From assembly GCA_965277495.1 (NCBI GenBank), contig OZ255824.1, positions 2,728,001-2,792,000 on the forward strand: a stretch of DNA of 64,000 nucleotides, read 5' to 3'. This stretch comes from CAHJXG01 sp965277495 (lineage in GTDB: Bacteria; Pseudomonadota; Alphaproteobacteria; Acetobacterales; Acetobacteraceae). The notes under the pieces are model-generated. The model was given only the letters and a program-made list of their open reading frames with translations, was not told where the DNA came from and searched no databases. The position numbers and the translations under genes are program-made. Shown here one piece after another: positions 45,564 to 54,311 of this stretch (its first letter is position 1; each line of letters begins with the position of its first letter).

Positions 45564-47042
45564 CTAGCCGTGCCGCTGCATTGCCCCTTGGCGAAGGCCG
45601 GCCCGCGGCTGCGTCACCGCACTCACCAACCCCATGGCGAGCAAATTCAGGGCCAAGGCCACGATGCCGATATTGAGGTCCTGCAACGGCAGCGGCAGCC
45701 AGGGCAACAGGTCACGGGTCGTCGTATGGGTCAGCACCGTGGCCGCGACGGTGGCGACGCCGGCCACGATGCCGGTCATCGCGCCCGGCGCGGTGACGCG
45801 GTTGCGCGGCAGCAGGCTCGCCAGCAAGGACGGGAACAGTTGGGTGACGAAGCTGTAGCCCATCAGCAGCAGCGCCACGATCGTGTTGCCGCCCTGCAGG
45901 GTGAACAGCACGGCGACGAGCGCGACCAAAGGCACCATCAGCTTGGCGACCAGGGAAACCGACGCATCGGTCGCGCCGCGATGGGCCGCGCGATACAGGT
46001 TGTTGGCAATCAGGGTCGCGGCGGCCATCAGGATCATGGCGCCGGGCACCAGCGCGGTCAGCACGCCGACCCCGCCGATCACGCCGACGAACCACGGATC
46101 GAAGTTGGCGATCGATAGCCGGAACAGCGATAGGTCGATCTCCGGCCCGGTCAGGCCCGGCGCCTTGAGGATCGCGGCGAAGCCCACGAAGAACACGAAC
46201 AGCAGGATGAGCTGATACAGCGGCAGCACGACCGCATTCTTGCGGAACACCTGCGCGTCCCGGGCGGTATAGAGCGAGCCGAAGGTGTGCGGCCACATGT
46301 AGAAGCCGAGCGCGGTCAGCATCACGGTCGAGTCAAACCAGACGATGCTTTCGCCGTGCGCCGGCAGGGCCAGGAAGCCGGGCTTGGCCGCCTCGATCGC
46401 GGCGAACATGCTGGCGTAGCTGCCGTAAAGGTGCAGCGGCAAGTAGATGCCCAGGAACAGCACGACCGCCAGGATCGAGAAGTCCTTCAGCACGGAATTC
46501 CACGCCGACCCATGGATGCCGGACAGCATGACGTAGGCGGTGATGACCACGGCGCCGATGCAGACGGCGACGGTTGCGGAGATGCTGCCATAGGACGCGA
46601 CGGACATGATGATGCCCAGCCCCTTGAGCTGCAGCACCAGATAGGGCAGCAGCGCGATCACCCCCACCACCGCCACCAGGATGCCCAAAGCGGGACTGTC
46701 GTATTTGCGGGCGAAGAAATCCGACTGCGAGATGAGGCGGTGCTGCTTCGCGAACCGCCAGATCGGCGGCAGCATCCAGTATGACAGGATGTAGGCCAGG
46801 CAGCCGTAGGACAGGATATACAGCGCCGGCCCGCCATGCCCGTAGGCGTAGCCGCTGCCGCCCAGGAAGGTGAAGGTGGTGTAGATCTCGCCCGCCATCA
46901 ACAGGAAGACGAAGACGGCGCCGAAGCCGCGCCCGCCGACCGACCATTGCTCCAGGTCCATGTCCTTGCCGCCGCGCGCGCGGATGCCGAGGGCGAGGGC
47001 CACGACGATGAAGGCCAAGATGATGCCGAGCGCGGCGTTCAT
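45564..47042 (-). CDS. Sodium:solute symporter (SSF family, monocarboxylate-permease-like)
   Basis: A 492-residue protein with about 13 hydrophobic segments. SSF features are DMDLEQWSVGGRGFGAVFVFLLMAGE, TFTFLGGSGYAYGHG, and FDSTVMLTALGFYMWPHTFGSLYTARDAQVFRKN. Pairing with a DUF3311 gene is typical of MctP-like carriers of short organic acids, but the substrate is inferred. Its ATG overlaps the stop of the DUF3311 gene (ATGA). Confidence 0.92.
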   Translation of the reverse strand: MNAALGIILAFIVVALALGIRARGGKDMDLEQWSVGGRGFGAVFVFLLMAGEIYTTFTFLGGSGYAYGHGGPALYILSYGCLAYILSYWMLPPIWRFAKQHRLISQSDFFARKYDSPALGILVAVVGVIALLPYLVLQLKGLGIIMSVASYGSISATVAVCIGAVVITAYVMLSGIHGSAWNSVLKDFSILAVVLFLGIYLPLHLYGSYASMFAAIEAAKPGFLALPAHGESIVWFDSTVMLTALGFYMWPHTFGSLYTARDAQVFRKNAVVLPLYQLILLFVFFVGFAAILKAPGLTGPEIDLSLFRLSIANFDPWFVGVIGGVGVLTALVPGAMILMAAATLIANNLYRAAHRGATDASVSLVAKLMVPLVALVAVLFTLQGGNTIVALLLMGYSFVTQLFPSLLASLLPRNRVTAPGAMTGIVAGVATVAATVLTHTTTRDLLPWLPLPLQDLNIGIVALALNLLAMGLVSAVTQPRAGLRQGAMQRHG

Positions 47043-47254
47043 GGCGCCGGCCCCGGCAGCGCGGGATCGGGCCTGTCGCCACGGTTAACCGGATCGGACC
47101 GGTACACGATGGCCATGATGATGGACGTGCCGACGACCCATGACACCAGCCACGCGAGGATGGTGGGAAAGCCGAGCACGGACGGCGCAACGCTGTTGAA
47201 GAACGGGGTCCCGGCCAGGATGCCGAGGAAAGGAAGAACTGCGAGCCACCGCAT
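47039..47254 (-). CDS. DUF3311 small membrane protein
   Basis: A 71-residue protein with two hydrophobic segments (LAVLPFLGILAGTPFFNSV and TILAWLVSWVVGTSIIMAIVY) and a polar Pro-rich C-terminus. The arrangement and the position just upstream of an SSF symporter identify DUF3311, thought to be an accessory subunit. ATG 47254 has a GGAGG 10 bp upstream; an ATG eight codons earlier is also possible. Confidence 0.85.
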   Translation of the reverse strand: MRWLAVLPFLGILAGTPFFNSVAPSVLGFPTILAWLVSWVVGTSIIMAIVYRSDPVNRGDRPDPALPGPAP

Positions 47255-47423
47255 TGCCGTAATGCCTCCAATCATGCTGGCGACGTTTGAGGTTAGCGCC
47301 GTCCCAGGCCCGAGCAATCTGCGCAAGTCGAGCAGGTTAGGCAAGAAGCAGGCCAACGGCGCCGGCTGGCTGCGCCAGACTCGGCGGTAACGATCTCCAG
47401 CACCGCGCTGGGCGGCGTGTGGG

Positions 47424-47816
47424 GCCGAAGCGCGCATCGGCAACGTGCTGGAGCACTACGATTGCGGCATCTACGGCTTCCTCGCCGGCGTGCTGTGCCG
47501 CATCCTGCCGGGCCTATCCGCTTGGGGCGTAGCCTTCGTGCAGAGCGGCTTCGACCTGGTGATCTCCGCCTTTTCCGGGCCTGGCCCGGCGGCCCTCGCC
47601 GAGCTGTTCCCCACGCGGTCGCGCACGACGCTGATGTCGGTGGGCTACGCGCTGTCGGTCACGGCTCTCAGCGGTTTCGCGCCGTTCATCGCCACCTCGC
47701 TGATCCACGGGACCGGCGCCCCGATCGCGCCGACCTAGTGCCTGATTGCGGCCGGCGTGGTTTCAGCCGCCACCATCGCCACGTTCCGGGAAACGGCCTT
47801 CGAACCGCTTCGCTAG
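47424..47816 (+). pseudogene. Internally deleted MHS-type MFS transporter remnant
   Basis: The frame reads ARIGNVLEHYDCGIYGFLAGVL, the first helix of metabolite:H+ symporter (MHS) MFS proteins. It then passes within about 35 codons to the C-terminal half (GPAALAELFPTRSRTTLMSVGYALS...GGFAPFIATSLI). An amber stop at 47736-47738 interrupts the last helix, after which similarity continues (CLIAAGVVSAATIATFRETAFEPLR) to TAG 47814. The family would have Tyr where the amber stands. So roughly 300 codons were lost and a nonsense mutation followed. Confidence 0.8.
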
Positions 47817-48005
47817 GCTGAGAGTGTGGGGGCAGGAACCTCATACCACCTTGCGCTTTGCACCTTGACCGAATTATGGCATCTCTATGTGCAAGATGCT
47901 CGTGGGATGGCGGCCGCAGGTGCGGCGTGCCGCAAGTTCCACGATTGATGGATATCTAATGACGTTGCAGCGCAGCGCAGCCGCCTCGCCCAAGGGACCA
48001 AGCCG

Positions 48006-49901
48006 ATGAGCGTGGCCGTCAGCGCCATCCCCCACGTCGCCGCCCGGCCGTTGCGGGCGGCCGCCTTGCTGGGCGTGCTGGGCGTCGTCTATGGCGATAT
48101 CGGCACCAGCCCGCTTTACGCATTCAAGGCCAGCCTGATCCACTTCACCGGCGTCGGCCTCGGCCCCATCGAAATCCTGGGCATTCTTTCGCTGATTTTC
48201 TGGTCGCTAATCCTGATCGTGACCGTGAAATACGTGATGCTCGTCATGCGCGCCGATAACCATGGCGAGGGCGGCATCCTGGCGCTCATGGCATTGGCCC
48301 AACGCGGCACGTCCGGCACCGCCATGCGCGCGGCGCTGGGCCTGATCGGCATCGGCGGCGCCTGCCTGTTTTTCGGCGACGGGGTGATCACGCCCGCCAT
48401 CTCGGTGCTGTCCGCGGTCGAGGGGCTCGCGGTCGTGTCGCCGGCCTTCAAAAGCTTGGTGCTGCCGTTATCGATCATCGTGATCGTCGGACTGTTCGCC
48501 GTGCAGGTGCGGGGAACCGACACCATCGGACGCCTGTTTGGCCCGGTGATGGCGGTCTGGTTCGTTGCCCTGGCTGTGCTGGGCATGCTCCAGATCACCC
48601 GCAACCCTGGCGTGCTGATGGCGATATCGCCGTACTACGCGGGCATGATCTGCCTCAACCACGGGTGGCTGGCCTTCGTCGCGCTCGGCTCCGTCGTCCT
48701 GGCCGTCACCGGCGCCGAGGCGCTCTATGCCGACATGGGCCATTTCGGCGCCCCGCCGATCCGGCTCGCCTGGGTGTTCTTCGTCCTGCCCTGCCTCGTG
48801 CTGAACTATTTCGGCCAGGGCGCCCTGGTCATGGCCGACCCGTCCGCACTGGAGAACCCCTTCTACCTCATGGCGCCCGACGGCTTGCGCCTGCCCTTGG
48901 TGGGGCTTGCCACCGCCGCCACCGTCATTGCCAGCCAAGCCTTGATCTCCGGCGCATTCTCAGTCGCCCGGCAGTGCATGCAGATGGCGTTCCTGCCGCG
49001 CATGGCCGTGTTGCACACCAGCCATTCCGAGGAAGGGCAGATCTTCGTCCCGCAGGTCAACATGGCGTTGCTGGTCGGCGTGCTGATCCTCGTGCTGGCG
49101 TTCCGCAGCAGCGACGCCCTGGCGGCCGCGTACGGCATCGCCGTCACCGGGACGTTCCTGTGCACCTGCGTGCTGGCGATGGTGGTGTTCCGGCGTCAGT
49201 ACCATTGGCCGCGCAGCCTCGCCGTCTCGGTGTTCGGCTTCTTCTTTGCCGTCGACCTGATGTTCTTCGCCGCCAATGCCCTGAAGATCCCCGAAGGCGG
49301 CTGGGTGCCCCTGCTGCTGGGCTGTGGGCTGATGGCGATGATGACGTCGTGGAACCGCGGACGCGAGCTGATGCTGGCGCGATGGAAGCAGGACAGCCTG
49401 CCGCTTGCTTCGTTCCTTGCGCGCCTGCCGCAGTCCCGCACCGTCCGCGTCCCCGGGATGGCGGTGTTCCTGACCGGCAACCCAGACTACGTGCCGGCGG
49501 CCTTGCTGCATAATCTCAAGCATAACAAAGTGCTGCACGAAAAGGTCCTGTTCGTGACGGTGCAAAACGTGGACATGCCGCAAGCGCCGGCCGACCAACG
49601 GATCGAGGTGTCGCAGCTTGCGCCCGGCGTGCACCGGGTCGTGCTGCGCTATGGCTTCATGGAGAGCCCGAACATCCCGCGCGGCCTTGAGGAACTCAGC
49701 GCCCACGGGGTTGAATACAATGCCATGCAGGCCAGCTTTTTCCTTGGGCGCGAGGTGCTGGTGCGCGCCATGGTGCCGAAGCTGCCGGCGTGGCGGCTGT
49801 TCCTGTTCCTGTTCATGGCGCGGAATGCCGTGCCCGCGACCGAATTCTTCCGCATTCCGAGCGACCGTGTGGTGGAACTCGGCGTGCGGGTCGCGATCTA
49901 G
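48006..49901 (+). CDS. kup: Low-affinity potassium uptake protein Kup
   Basis: A 631-residue KUP/HAK/KT transporter of normal length. The first helix motif LLGVLGVVYGDIGTSPLYAFK is diagnostic; FFGDGVITPAISVLSAVEGL, GSVVLAVTGAEALYADMGHFG and LVLNYFGQGALVM follow. About 12 helices precede a cytoplasmic C-terminal domain (PGMAVFLTGNPDYVPAALLHNLKHNKVLHE). It imports K+ with H+. A weak AAGGGA site precedes ATG 48006; the 190-bp upstream gap shows no confident promoter or riboswitch. Confidence 0.96.
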   Translation: MSVAVSAIPHVAARPLRAAALLGVLGVVYGDIGTSPLYAFKASLIHFTGVGLGPIEILGILSLIFWSLILIVTVKYVMLVMRADNHGEGGILALMALAQRGTSGTAMRAALGLIGIGGACLFFGDGVITPAISVLSAVEGLAVVSPAFKSLVLPLSIIVIVGLFAVQVRGTDTIGRLFGPVMAVWFVALAVLGMLQITRNPGVLMAISPYYAGMICLNHGWLAFVALGSVVLAVTGAEALYADMGHFGAPPIRLAWVFFVLPCLVLNYFGQGALVMADPSALENPFYLMAPDGLRLPLVGLATAATVIASQALISGAFSVARQCMQMAFLPRMAVLHTSHSEEGQIFVPQVNMALLVGVLILVLAFRSSDALAAAYGIAVTGTFLCTCVLAMVVFRRQYHWPRSLAVSVFGFFFAVDLMFFAANALKIPEGGWVPLLLGCGLMAMMTSWNRGRELMLARWKQDSLPLASFLARLPQSRTVRVPGMAVFLTGNPDYVPAALLHNLKHNKVLHEKVLFVTVQNVDMPQAPADQRIEVSQLAPGVHRVVLRYGFMESPNIPRGLEELSAHGVEYNAMQASFFLGREVLVRAMVPKLPAWRLFLFLFMARNAVPATEFFRIPSDRVVELGVRVAI

Positions 49902-50062
49902 CTGTGGCATAGCGGCAGCATCCCGGACCGAAACCAGGCGCAGCCTCTCGCGTTGTCATGTAATAGGGTCTAACTAGGAGCGGGCGGGCATTCGTTCGCG
50001 CTCGTGACTTTCAGGGCATCCGCGCACGCTGATCACCATACGGGCGCGTTTAAGGCGAGGTG

Positions 50063-50413
50063 ATGGCGAAGCTGACTATGCTGCTGGCCAAGGGGCCGGG
50101 GCGTCCGGAGGGCGATCTCGAAGATCGATTGACGGTGCGGCTGGCCCTCAACGCGCAAGGCCAGATCGACTGGGCGGCCTATGACAGCGACCCTTTTCCG
50201 TGGCTCGCAACCCGCAGTCTTCGCGGTGTCGATGACAGGCAATCCGAACTAATCCGCCTCGATGAAGGCTGGGCGCTGCAAAGCCTGGCCAGCGAGGATG
50301 ATCCCCTTTGGGCATTCGAAGGTCACGTGTTCCGCCCGGGCGAGCTGGTCCGGCTTGGCCGGCCCGACGGCGAGGAGTTGCTGTTCCGGATTGTCGCCAG
50401 CACGCCGGATTAG
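50063..50413 (+). CDS. Hypothetical protein
   Basis: A 116-residue acidic soluble protein, MAKLTMLLAKGPGRPEGDLEDR, with alternating strand-like stretches and tryptophans (QIDWAAYDSDPFPWLATRS). No signal peptide or known motif. GTG 50060 immediately before ATG 50063 is an alternative start; GGCGAGG stands upstream. Its stop overlaps the convergent stop of the AAA-like gene by 4 bp. I do not recognise it. Confidence 0.6.
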   Translation: MAKLTMLLAKGPGRPEGDLEDRLTVRLALNAQGQIDWAAYDSDPFPWLATRSLRGVDDRQSELIRLDEGWALQSLASEDDPLWAFEGHVFRPGELVRLGRPDGEELLFRIVASTPD

Positions 50414-50997
50414 ACCAGCTCGCGATTGCGGGAAATGGCCCGGCCCGCAAACACAGCGAATGATTCGGGACTGGCTGCAGCCGGTGACTCCGCCCCATAC
50501 TTGACGAACCCGCGCCGCAGCGCGCCGAACTCATCCTGCATCAGCGTCGCATAAAATCTGGGGCTGCCGACGAACAACAACCGCAATGGCCCATCCTGCA
50601 GCAGCAGTTGCACATAGCGCAGCGCCGCCGGGTCAAGCGAGGCGGCGCGGTCGAGCAACAGCACAACCCGGTCGCAATCGGGTCCGGCATCGGCCAGCAA
50701 CTCAAAGCCCCGTTCCAGGTCAGCGGCATCGAGCGTCTCGCCCTGCGGGCGCCCCACGACCTGTGCCAGGAGTGCTGGCAGGGTTAGGCTGCCGACGCTT
50801 GAGGGACGCAGCACCCGGCTGCGCAGCGACGCGAGCCTGACGGCCACACGGTCGAGCGTCGCCTGCGGCACGCCGGCCCCTAGCAAGATATGTTCGCCGC
50901 GGTCGACGATGCCCGCGACGACCTTACCCGCAAAGACCTCGCTCCGGAGAGTTTCGCCTAATAAAATTGGGTCGTCGTGAACTGCCTTGGTTTGCAT
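50410..50997 (-). CDS. AAA/ExeA-like protein with degenerate P-loop
   Basis: A 195-residue protein whose layout resembles the ATPase domain of ExeA/GspA-type proteins. A predicted Walker-B-like strand (CDRVVLLLDRAASLDPAALRYVQLLLQ) and the following LRLLFVGSPRFYATLM sensor-like strand fit. At the P-loop position the sequence is VDRGEHILLGAGVPQATLDR, which lacks GxxxxGK[ST]. It would therefore not bind ATP in the usual way. ATG 50997 is chosen; the frame is open to 51096. The family call is tentative. Confidence 0.55.
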   Translation of the reverse strand: MQTKAVHDDPILLGETLRSEVFAGKVVAGIVDRGEHILLGAGVPQATLDRVAVRLASLRSRVLRPSSVGSLTLPALLAQVVGRPQGETLDAADLERGFELLADAGPDCDRVVLLLDRAASLDPAALRYVQLLLQDGPLRLLFVGSPRFYATLMQDEFGALRRGFVKYGAESPAAASPESFAVFAGRAISRNRELV

Positions 50998-51231
50998 GAT
51001 TTCGAGCCATCCCAGCTTTGGCGGCCCGTATCGAGCTCGGTGCCAATGCAAGCATTCATACTCCAATCGGAACAGAATGCAAACCAAAATTGCCAAACTG
51101 GTTTCGAATTTTTACATCTTGGGTTGATTAGTGGAACGCCGCGATCTCAGCGTGCCGTGCTCCAACGACGTGCGGACCAAGCGGAACCAGCCGAGATCAT
51201 CGCTCCGGGGCCTTGCGCGAACAGGGCGGTG

Positions 51232-52131
51232 TTACGAAGCGCCTGCCGAGCCGGACCTCAACGCGAGCCGGTAGATGAATTGCCGGGCTTGCCAGTCTCC
51301 GCACTCGCCCTCCACAAGGGCAACGACGCCTGCATCGATCAACTCACGAAAGAAACCGATGTTTTCGCGCACGAAGGTCGGGGTGCTTGTCTTGCCCTCC
51401 CAGACCAAGGTTGCCTGGAACCGCTCATTCATTCGTTGTAGCGTGCGTTTGTAGTCGGTGATGGTGTTGACGGTGATATAGAGCCGGGTTTCTGCTTGCA
51501 TATATGCAGGCGCCACGTCGAGGAAGTTCAACAGAACGGCGTTGCCGCCAGGTCCGCCCCCGTCGATTGCTTGCGATTGCTGCCGGGTGAGCGTGGCGCG
51601 ATAGCCGGGGGGAATAATTTTCTGGGGCAGGTTCGCCGTTATTACGTCGAACACGCCTGTGAGGTCGCAGAAGAAGTGGCCGTGCCTCGTTTCGACGCCG
51701 CCGACTGCATTCATCTCTCGTATGTTTTGCTCGGCGAGCTGGACGGCATCTTCCGAAACGTCGGTGGCCTTGATCTCGGGAACGCCTTTTTTGGCGGCGA
51801 GAATGGCCAAAAGCCCGGTTCCGGTGCCGATGTCGGCCGCGCGGCGGCAGCCTTGGAAATCGATCTGCGCTGCATACTTCAGCCCGAAGGCGCAGGGAGC
51901 GGACACCTCGGGATGATGCTGCAGGACCATGATCTCGTCTTGCACGCAGAAAGCATGAAGCGCCATGCCGTCGGTAAATCTGGCGTGGCCTTCGCAAGAA
52001 GCGGAATGGGCATCCTCGCGTTTTGCGATCTTTGGCCCAGCCGGCCCCAACCGGCGATCGGCACAATTTATTTCGCTCAATCGCGGATTTCGTGCGGCCA
52101 CCGAATATTCATAGTCAATGGTTACCGACAT
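51232..52131 (-). CDS. Class I SAM-dependent methyltransferase
   Basis: A 299-residue protein with motif I AADIGTGTGLLAILAAKKG, motif II-like IKATDVSEDAVQLAEQNI and the post-motif NLPQKIIPP. That motif resembles the NPPY of PrmC/HemK-type N-methyltransferases, with Gln at the Tyr position. The C-terminus is rich in beta strands. ATG 52131 has GGAG 5 bp upstream; ATG 52194 would add a 21-residue basic leader. Base composition is visibly lower in G+C than the neighbours, so transfer is possible. Substrate unknown. Confidence 0.75.
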   Translation of the reverse strand: MSVTIDYEYSVAARNPRLSEINCADRRLGPAGPKIAKREDAHSASCEGHARFTDGMALHAFCVQDEIMVLQHHPEVSAPCAFGLKYAAQIDFQGCRRAADIGTGTGLLAILAAKKGVPEIKATDVSEDAVQLAEQNIREMNAVGGVETRHGHFFCDLTGVFDVITANLPQKIIPPGYRATLTRQQSQAIDGGGPGGNAVLLNFLDVAPAYMQAETRLYITVNTITDYKRTLQRMNERFQATLVWEGKTSTPTFVRENIGFFRELIDAGVVALVEGECGDWQARQFIYRLALRSGSAGAS

Positions 52132-52231
52132 TTTCGCTCCAATCCGCGCTTGTTGCCCTTGCTGTTTCTTTTGGGCTCGCTTTGATGCGGCCATAAGAAT
52201 GTTTCTATATGTGTAAATAAAGACACTCCGC

Positions 52232-52263
52232 GCCCTGCCGGCAATCAGCTATGCTGGCAGGGC
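52232..52263. other. Hairpin upstream of the methyltransferase
   Basis: GCCCTGCCGGC and GCTGGCAGGGC flank the 10-nt loop AATCAGCTAT and can pair over 11 positions with one G-T. No run of T follows on either strand, so it is a poor terminator; it may be a leader structure or a repeat trace. It opens the 631-bp stretch (52132-52762) that has no intact gene. Confidence 0.4.
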
Positions 52264-52292
52264 AGGCAGTAAAACCGGCGATCAATCAGTGC

Positions 52293-52310
52293 ATCACCCA
52301 TTTGGGTGAT
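52293..52310. promoter_or_regulatory. Perfect 18-bp palindrome, possible operator
   Basis: ATCACCCA-TT-TGGGTGAT is a perfect 8-bp inverted repeat with a 2-bp centre. Its length and symmetry fit a dimeric regulator site (for instance LacI/GntR-type). It lies between the methyltransferase and the remnant dehydrogenase, 453 bp before the first sugar-permease gene, so its target is unclear. Confidence 0.35.
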
Positions 52311-52339
52311 AAGCGCCGCAGCCGGCTTGCGGCCCGCAG

Positions 52340-52379
52340 CGCACGCAGGCGCACGCAGGCGCACGCGGGCGCACGCGGG
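52340..52379. repeat. Four tandem 10-bp repeats
   Basis: Two copies of cgcacgcagg are followed by two of cgcacgcggg; a partial fifth (cgcacgg) runs into the dehydrogenase remnant. The block abuts the point where the remnant's similarity begins, so it may mark the deletion endpoint. Confidence 0.9.
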
Positions 52380-52381
52380 CG

Positions 52382-52537
52382 CACGGCGTGGTGATCGACG
52401 AACCCGCGCCGATCGCGGCGCTGCGGTCTGGCGCGATCGGCTTCACCGTGTTGGACGTGACGGCGAAGGAACCGCTGCCGCCGGCCAGCCCGCTGCGGGA
52501 TTTGGAGAACGTGCTGGCGCGCGGAATGCTGTATTGA
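52382..52537 (+). pseudogene. C-terminal remnant of a D-2-hydroxyacid dehydrogenase
   Basis: The frame reads VVIDEPAPIAALRSG, then LDVTAKEPLPPASPLRDLENVL and a stop at 52535. This matches the region of NAD-dependent 2-hydroxyacid dehydrogenases that runs from the conserved (V/I)VDE..L..AL.SG to the LDV...EPLP..SPL motif. The upstream NAD-binding domain and the catalytic His region are missing. There is no start codon in context. The rest of the gap to 52762 (225 bp) holds nothing I recognise. Confidence 0.75.
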
Positions 52538-52762
52538 TGATAGATTGCGCCCGGCCGCAGTTGGGGCCGTAAGCCGTTCGGCCGCACGAGTAGACAAACG
52601 CCCTGAAATTATCTTGACGTTGGAAGCTCGCCGTTGCTTGGTGATGCTTATGACATCCTTGGAGGCGGTCGTGCGGCTAGGGCGGAATCCTTCTCCGGTC
52701 ACCGCCTGCGTCGCCGATGCGTCCGTGCTGCATCATGTCGCTAAACCATTCGGCGGCTGCCC

Positions 52763-53731
52763 GTGAGCAAGTACCTGAACCAGGAACGCATCGTCTTCTC
52801 GATCACCGTCTTCCTATTTGCCCTGTTTTCCCTTGCCCTGCCGCGCTTCCTGACCGTCGAGAACTTCTGGACCCTGATCCGCAGCGTTTCTGTATTGGGC
52901 ATACTCGGCGTCGGCATGGCGATCGTCGTGATCGGGCGCGGCATCGACCTCTCCATCGTCGCAATCATGGCGGTCTCCGTCGCATGGACCCTCGACCAAT
53001 CGGCGCAAGGCGTGCCGCTGGCCGCCGCCTTCCTCATGGGCCTCGGTTTCGCAGTTGCCGCCGGGCTGGCGACGGGCCTGCTGATTGCCTATCTCGAGGT
53101 ACCCGCGATCTTTGCCTCGCTCGCTATGGCGGCGATCATCGCCGGATTCGGCCAATTCAAGCTGCTCAGCCTCGGCGAGGTCTATGTGACCCCGGCGAGC
53201 GCGCCGCTGAGCTGGATCGGCGCAGGAAGCGTGTATGGCATCCCGGTTGCCGTGCTCTGCTTTGCCGCCATAGCGCTGGCCGCTTCCCTGCTGCTGCGCG
53301 CCACCAAGCTCGGCCGCTTCATCTACGGCATCGGCGATAACCCCCGCGCGGCGCATGTGACGGGCGTCCCGGTGCGCCCGATCATCGTGCTGCAGTTCAC
53401 CTTGTCGGCGCTTGCCGCCTTTGTCGCCGGGCTGATCACGGCGACGTCGGTAAGCAGCATGAACACCCGGATCGTCGACTCTACCCTGATCTACGACATC
53501 ATCCTCGTGGTGGTGATCGGCGGGGTCGGTCTGTCGGGCGGCAAGGGCGGCATACGCAACGTCATCGTGGGAACGTTGCTGATCGGGACCCTGCTGAACG
53601 GCATGACGATCATGGACATGCCCTACACCGCGCAGAACATCATCAAAAGCCTCATTTTACTAACGGCGATCGTGTTTGACTCACTCGTCAACCCCCGCGA
53701 CGAGCAGACCGCCCAGCAAGGGGATATCTGA
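52763..53731 (+). CDS. Ribose-type sugar ABC transporter permease 1
   Basis: A 322-residue RbsC-family permease (BPD_transp_2) with about 8-10 membrane helices. It contains GMAIVVIGRGIDLSIVAIMAVS, the family's GGIDLS-like motif, and ends in LSGGKGGIRNVIVGTLLIGTLLNGMTIM. GTG 52763 is the likely start, with no strong ribosome site. It is the first permease of the sugar set; its partners resume at 54834 after a toxin-antitoxin pair on the other strand. Confidence 0.9.
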   Translation: MSKYLNQERIVFSITVFLFALFSLALPRFLTVENFWTLIRSVSVLGILGVGMAIVVIGRGIDLSIVAIMAVSVAWTLDQSAQGVPLAAAFLMGLGFAVAAGLATGLLIAYLEVPAIFASLAMAAIIAGFGQFKLLSLGEVYVTPASAPLSWIGAGSVYGIPVAVLCFAAIALAASLLLRATKLGRFIYGIGDNPRAAHVTGVPVRPIIVLQFTLSALAAFVAGLITATSVSSMNTRIVDSTLIYDIILVVVIGGVGLSGGKGGIRNVIVGTLLIGTLLNGMTIMDMPYTAQNIIKSLILLTAIVFDSLVNPRDEQTAQQGDI

Positions 53732-53813
53732 CGCAAGAACCCGGCGCACGATGGCGGCCCGTGCCGCAATCGGTTTGTGCCGCGGTTCGAAACCGGCGGG
53801 TATCCGGCGTCGC

Positions 53814-54311
53814 TCAGGGATCGGCATCCAGCTCCGGCGGCTCCGGCTCCGGATCGATCACGGCCCTGAAGGCGGCGATAGCCGGACCGAGATTTCGCGC
53901 GACGAAGCCTGCGGCCAGGACGGACGGGCGTGCGAGTTCCGGATCAAACGAGCCGTAGCTCTTCATGGCGACATGGCGGAAGCGCCTTGTCTCCCCGGCC
54001 GCCCTGGCAAGGTCCGTTGGCAGGATAGCGGGCCGCCCGGCAATCTCGCGCGCAACGCGCCTGATCAAGTCCGCGTGCCACTCCTGACCGGAAGGAGCCT
54101 CCTCGCCAAGGAGGCCGAGGATGCGAACCAGGGCCGATTCCAGCGAGGTGTGGCCGGACTGCATGGCGTGCATCAACGCCATGCTCGCCCTATAAGCGCC
54201 GATGTCATCTCCGTCGAAGCCGCCTGCCGCGAAAAGGTCGACCGCCATCCCGAAATGCTTCGTTGCGGCGGCGGCGGCATCGTCGACCTCGATCCATCGG
54301 GCGTCGCTCAT
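53814..54311 (-). CDS. HepT-like HEPN-domain protein (putative toxin) with altered catalytic motif
   Basis: A 165-residue all-alpha protein of the larger HepT-like HEPN group. Family features are LESALVRILGLLGEEAPSGQEWHADLIRRV, then RRFRHVAMKSYGSFDPEL near the C-terminal third. The group's ribonuclease motif is R-x4-H-x-Y; here it reads R112-HVAM-K117-S-Y119, with Lys for His. Arg and Tyr are kept. It overlaps the upstream nucleotidyltransferase gene by ATGA. The pair probably forms a type VII toxin-antitoxin unit, but RNase activity may be lost. Confidence 0.75.
   Translation of the reverse strand: MSDARWIEVDDAAAAATKHFGMAVDLFAAGGFDGDDIGAYRASMALMHAMQSGHTSLESALVRILGLLGEEAPSGQEWHADLIRRVAREIAGRPAILPTDLARAAGETRRFRHVAMKSYGSFDPELARPSVLAAGFVARNLGPAIAAFRAVIDPEPEPPELDADP

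Noticed and set aside
47855..47900. TTGACC-containing stretch upstream of kup as a promoter.
   Set aside because: No acceptable -10 element at a 16-18 bp distance.
52340..52379. Ten-bp repeats considered as an iteron-type origin.
   Set aside because: No replication-initiator gene, AT-rich segment or DnaA box nearby.
52545..52766. A 73-codon plus-strand frame before permease 1.
   Set aside because: No recognised similarity or ribosome site; Arg/Ala-rich like other chance frames.
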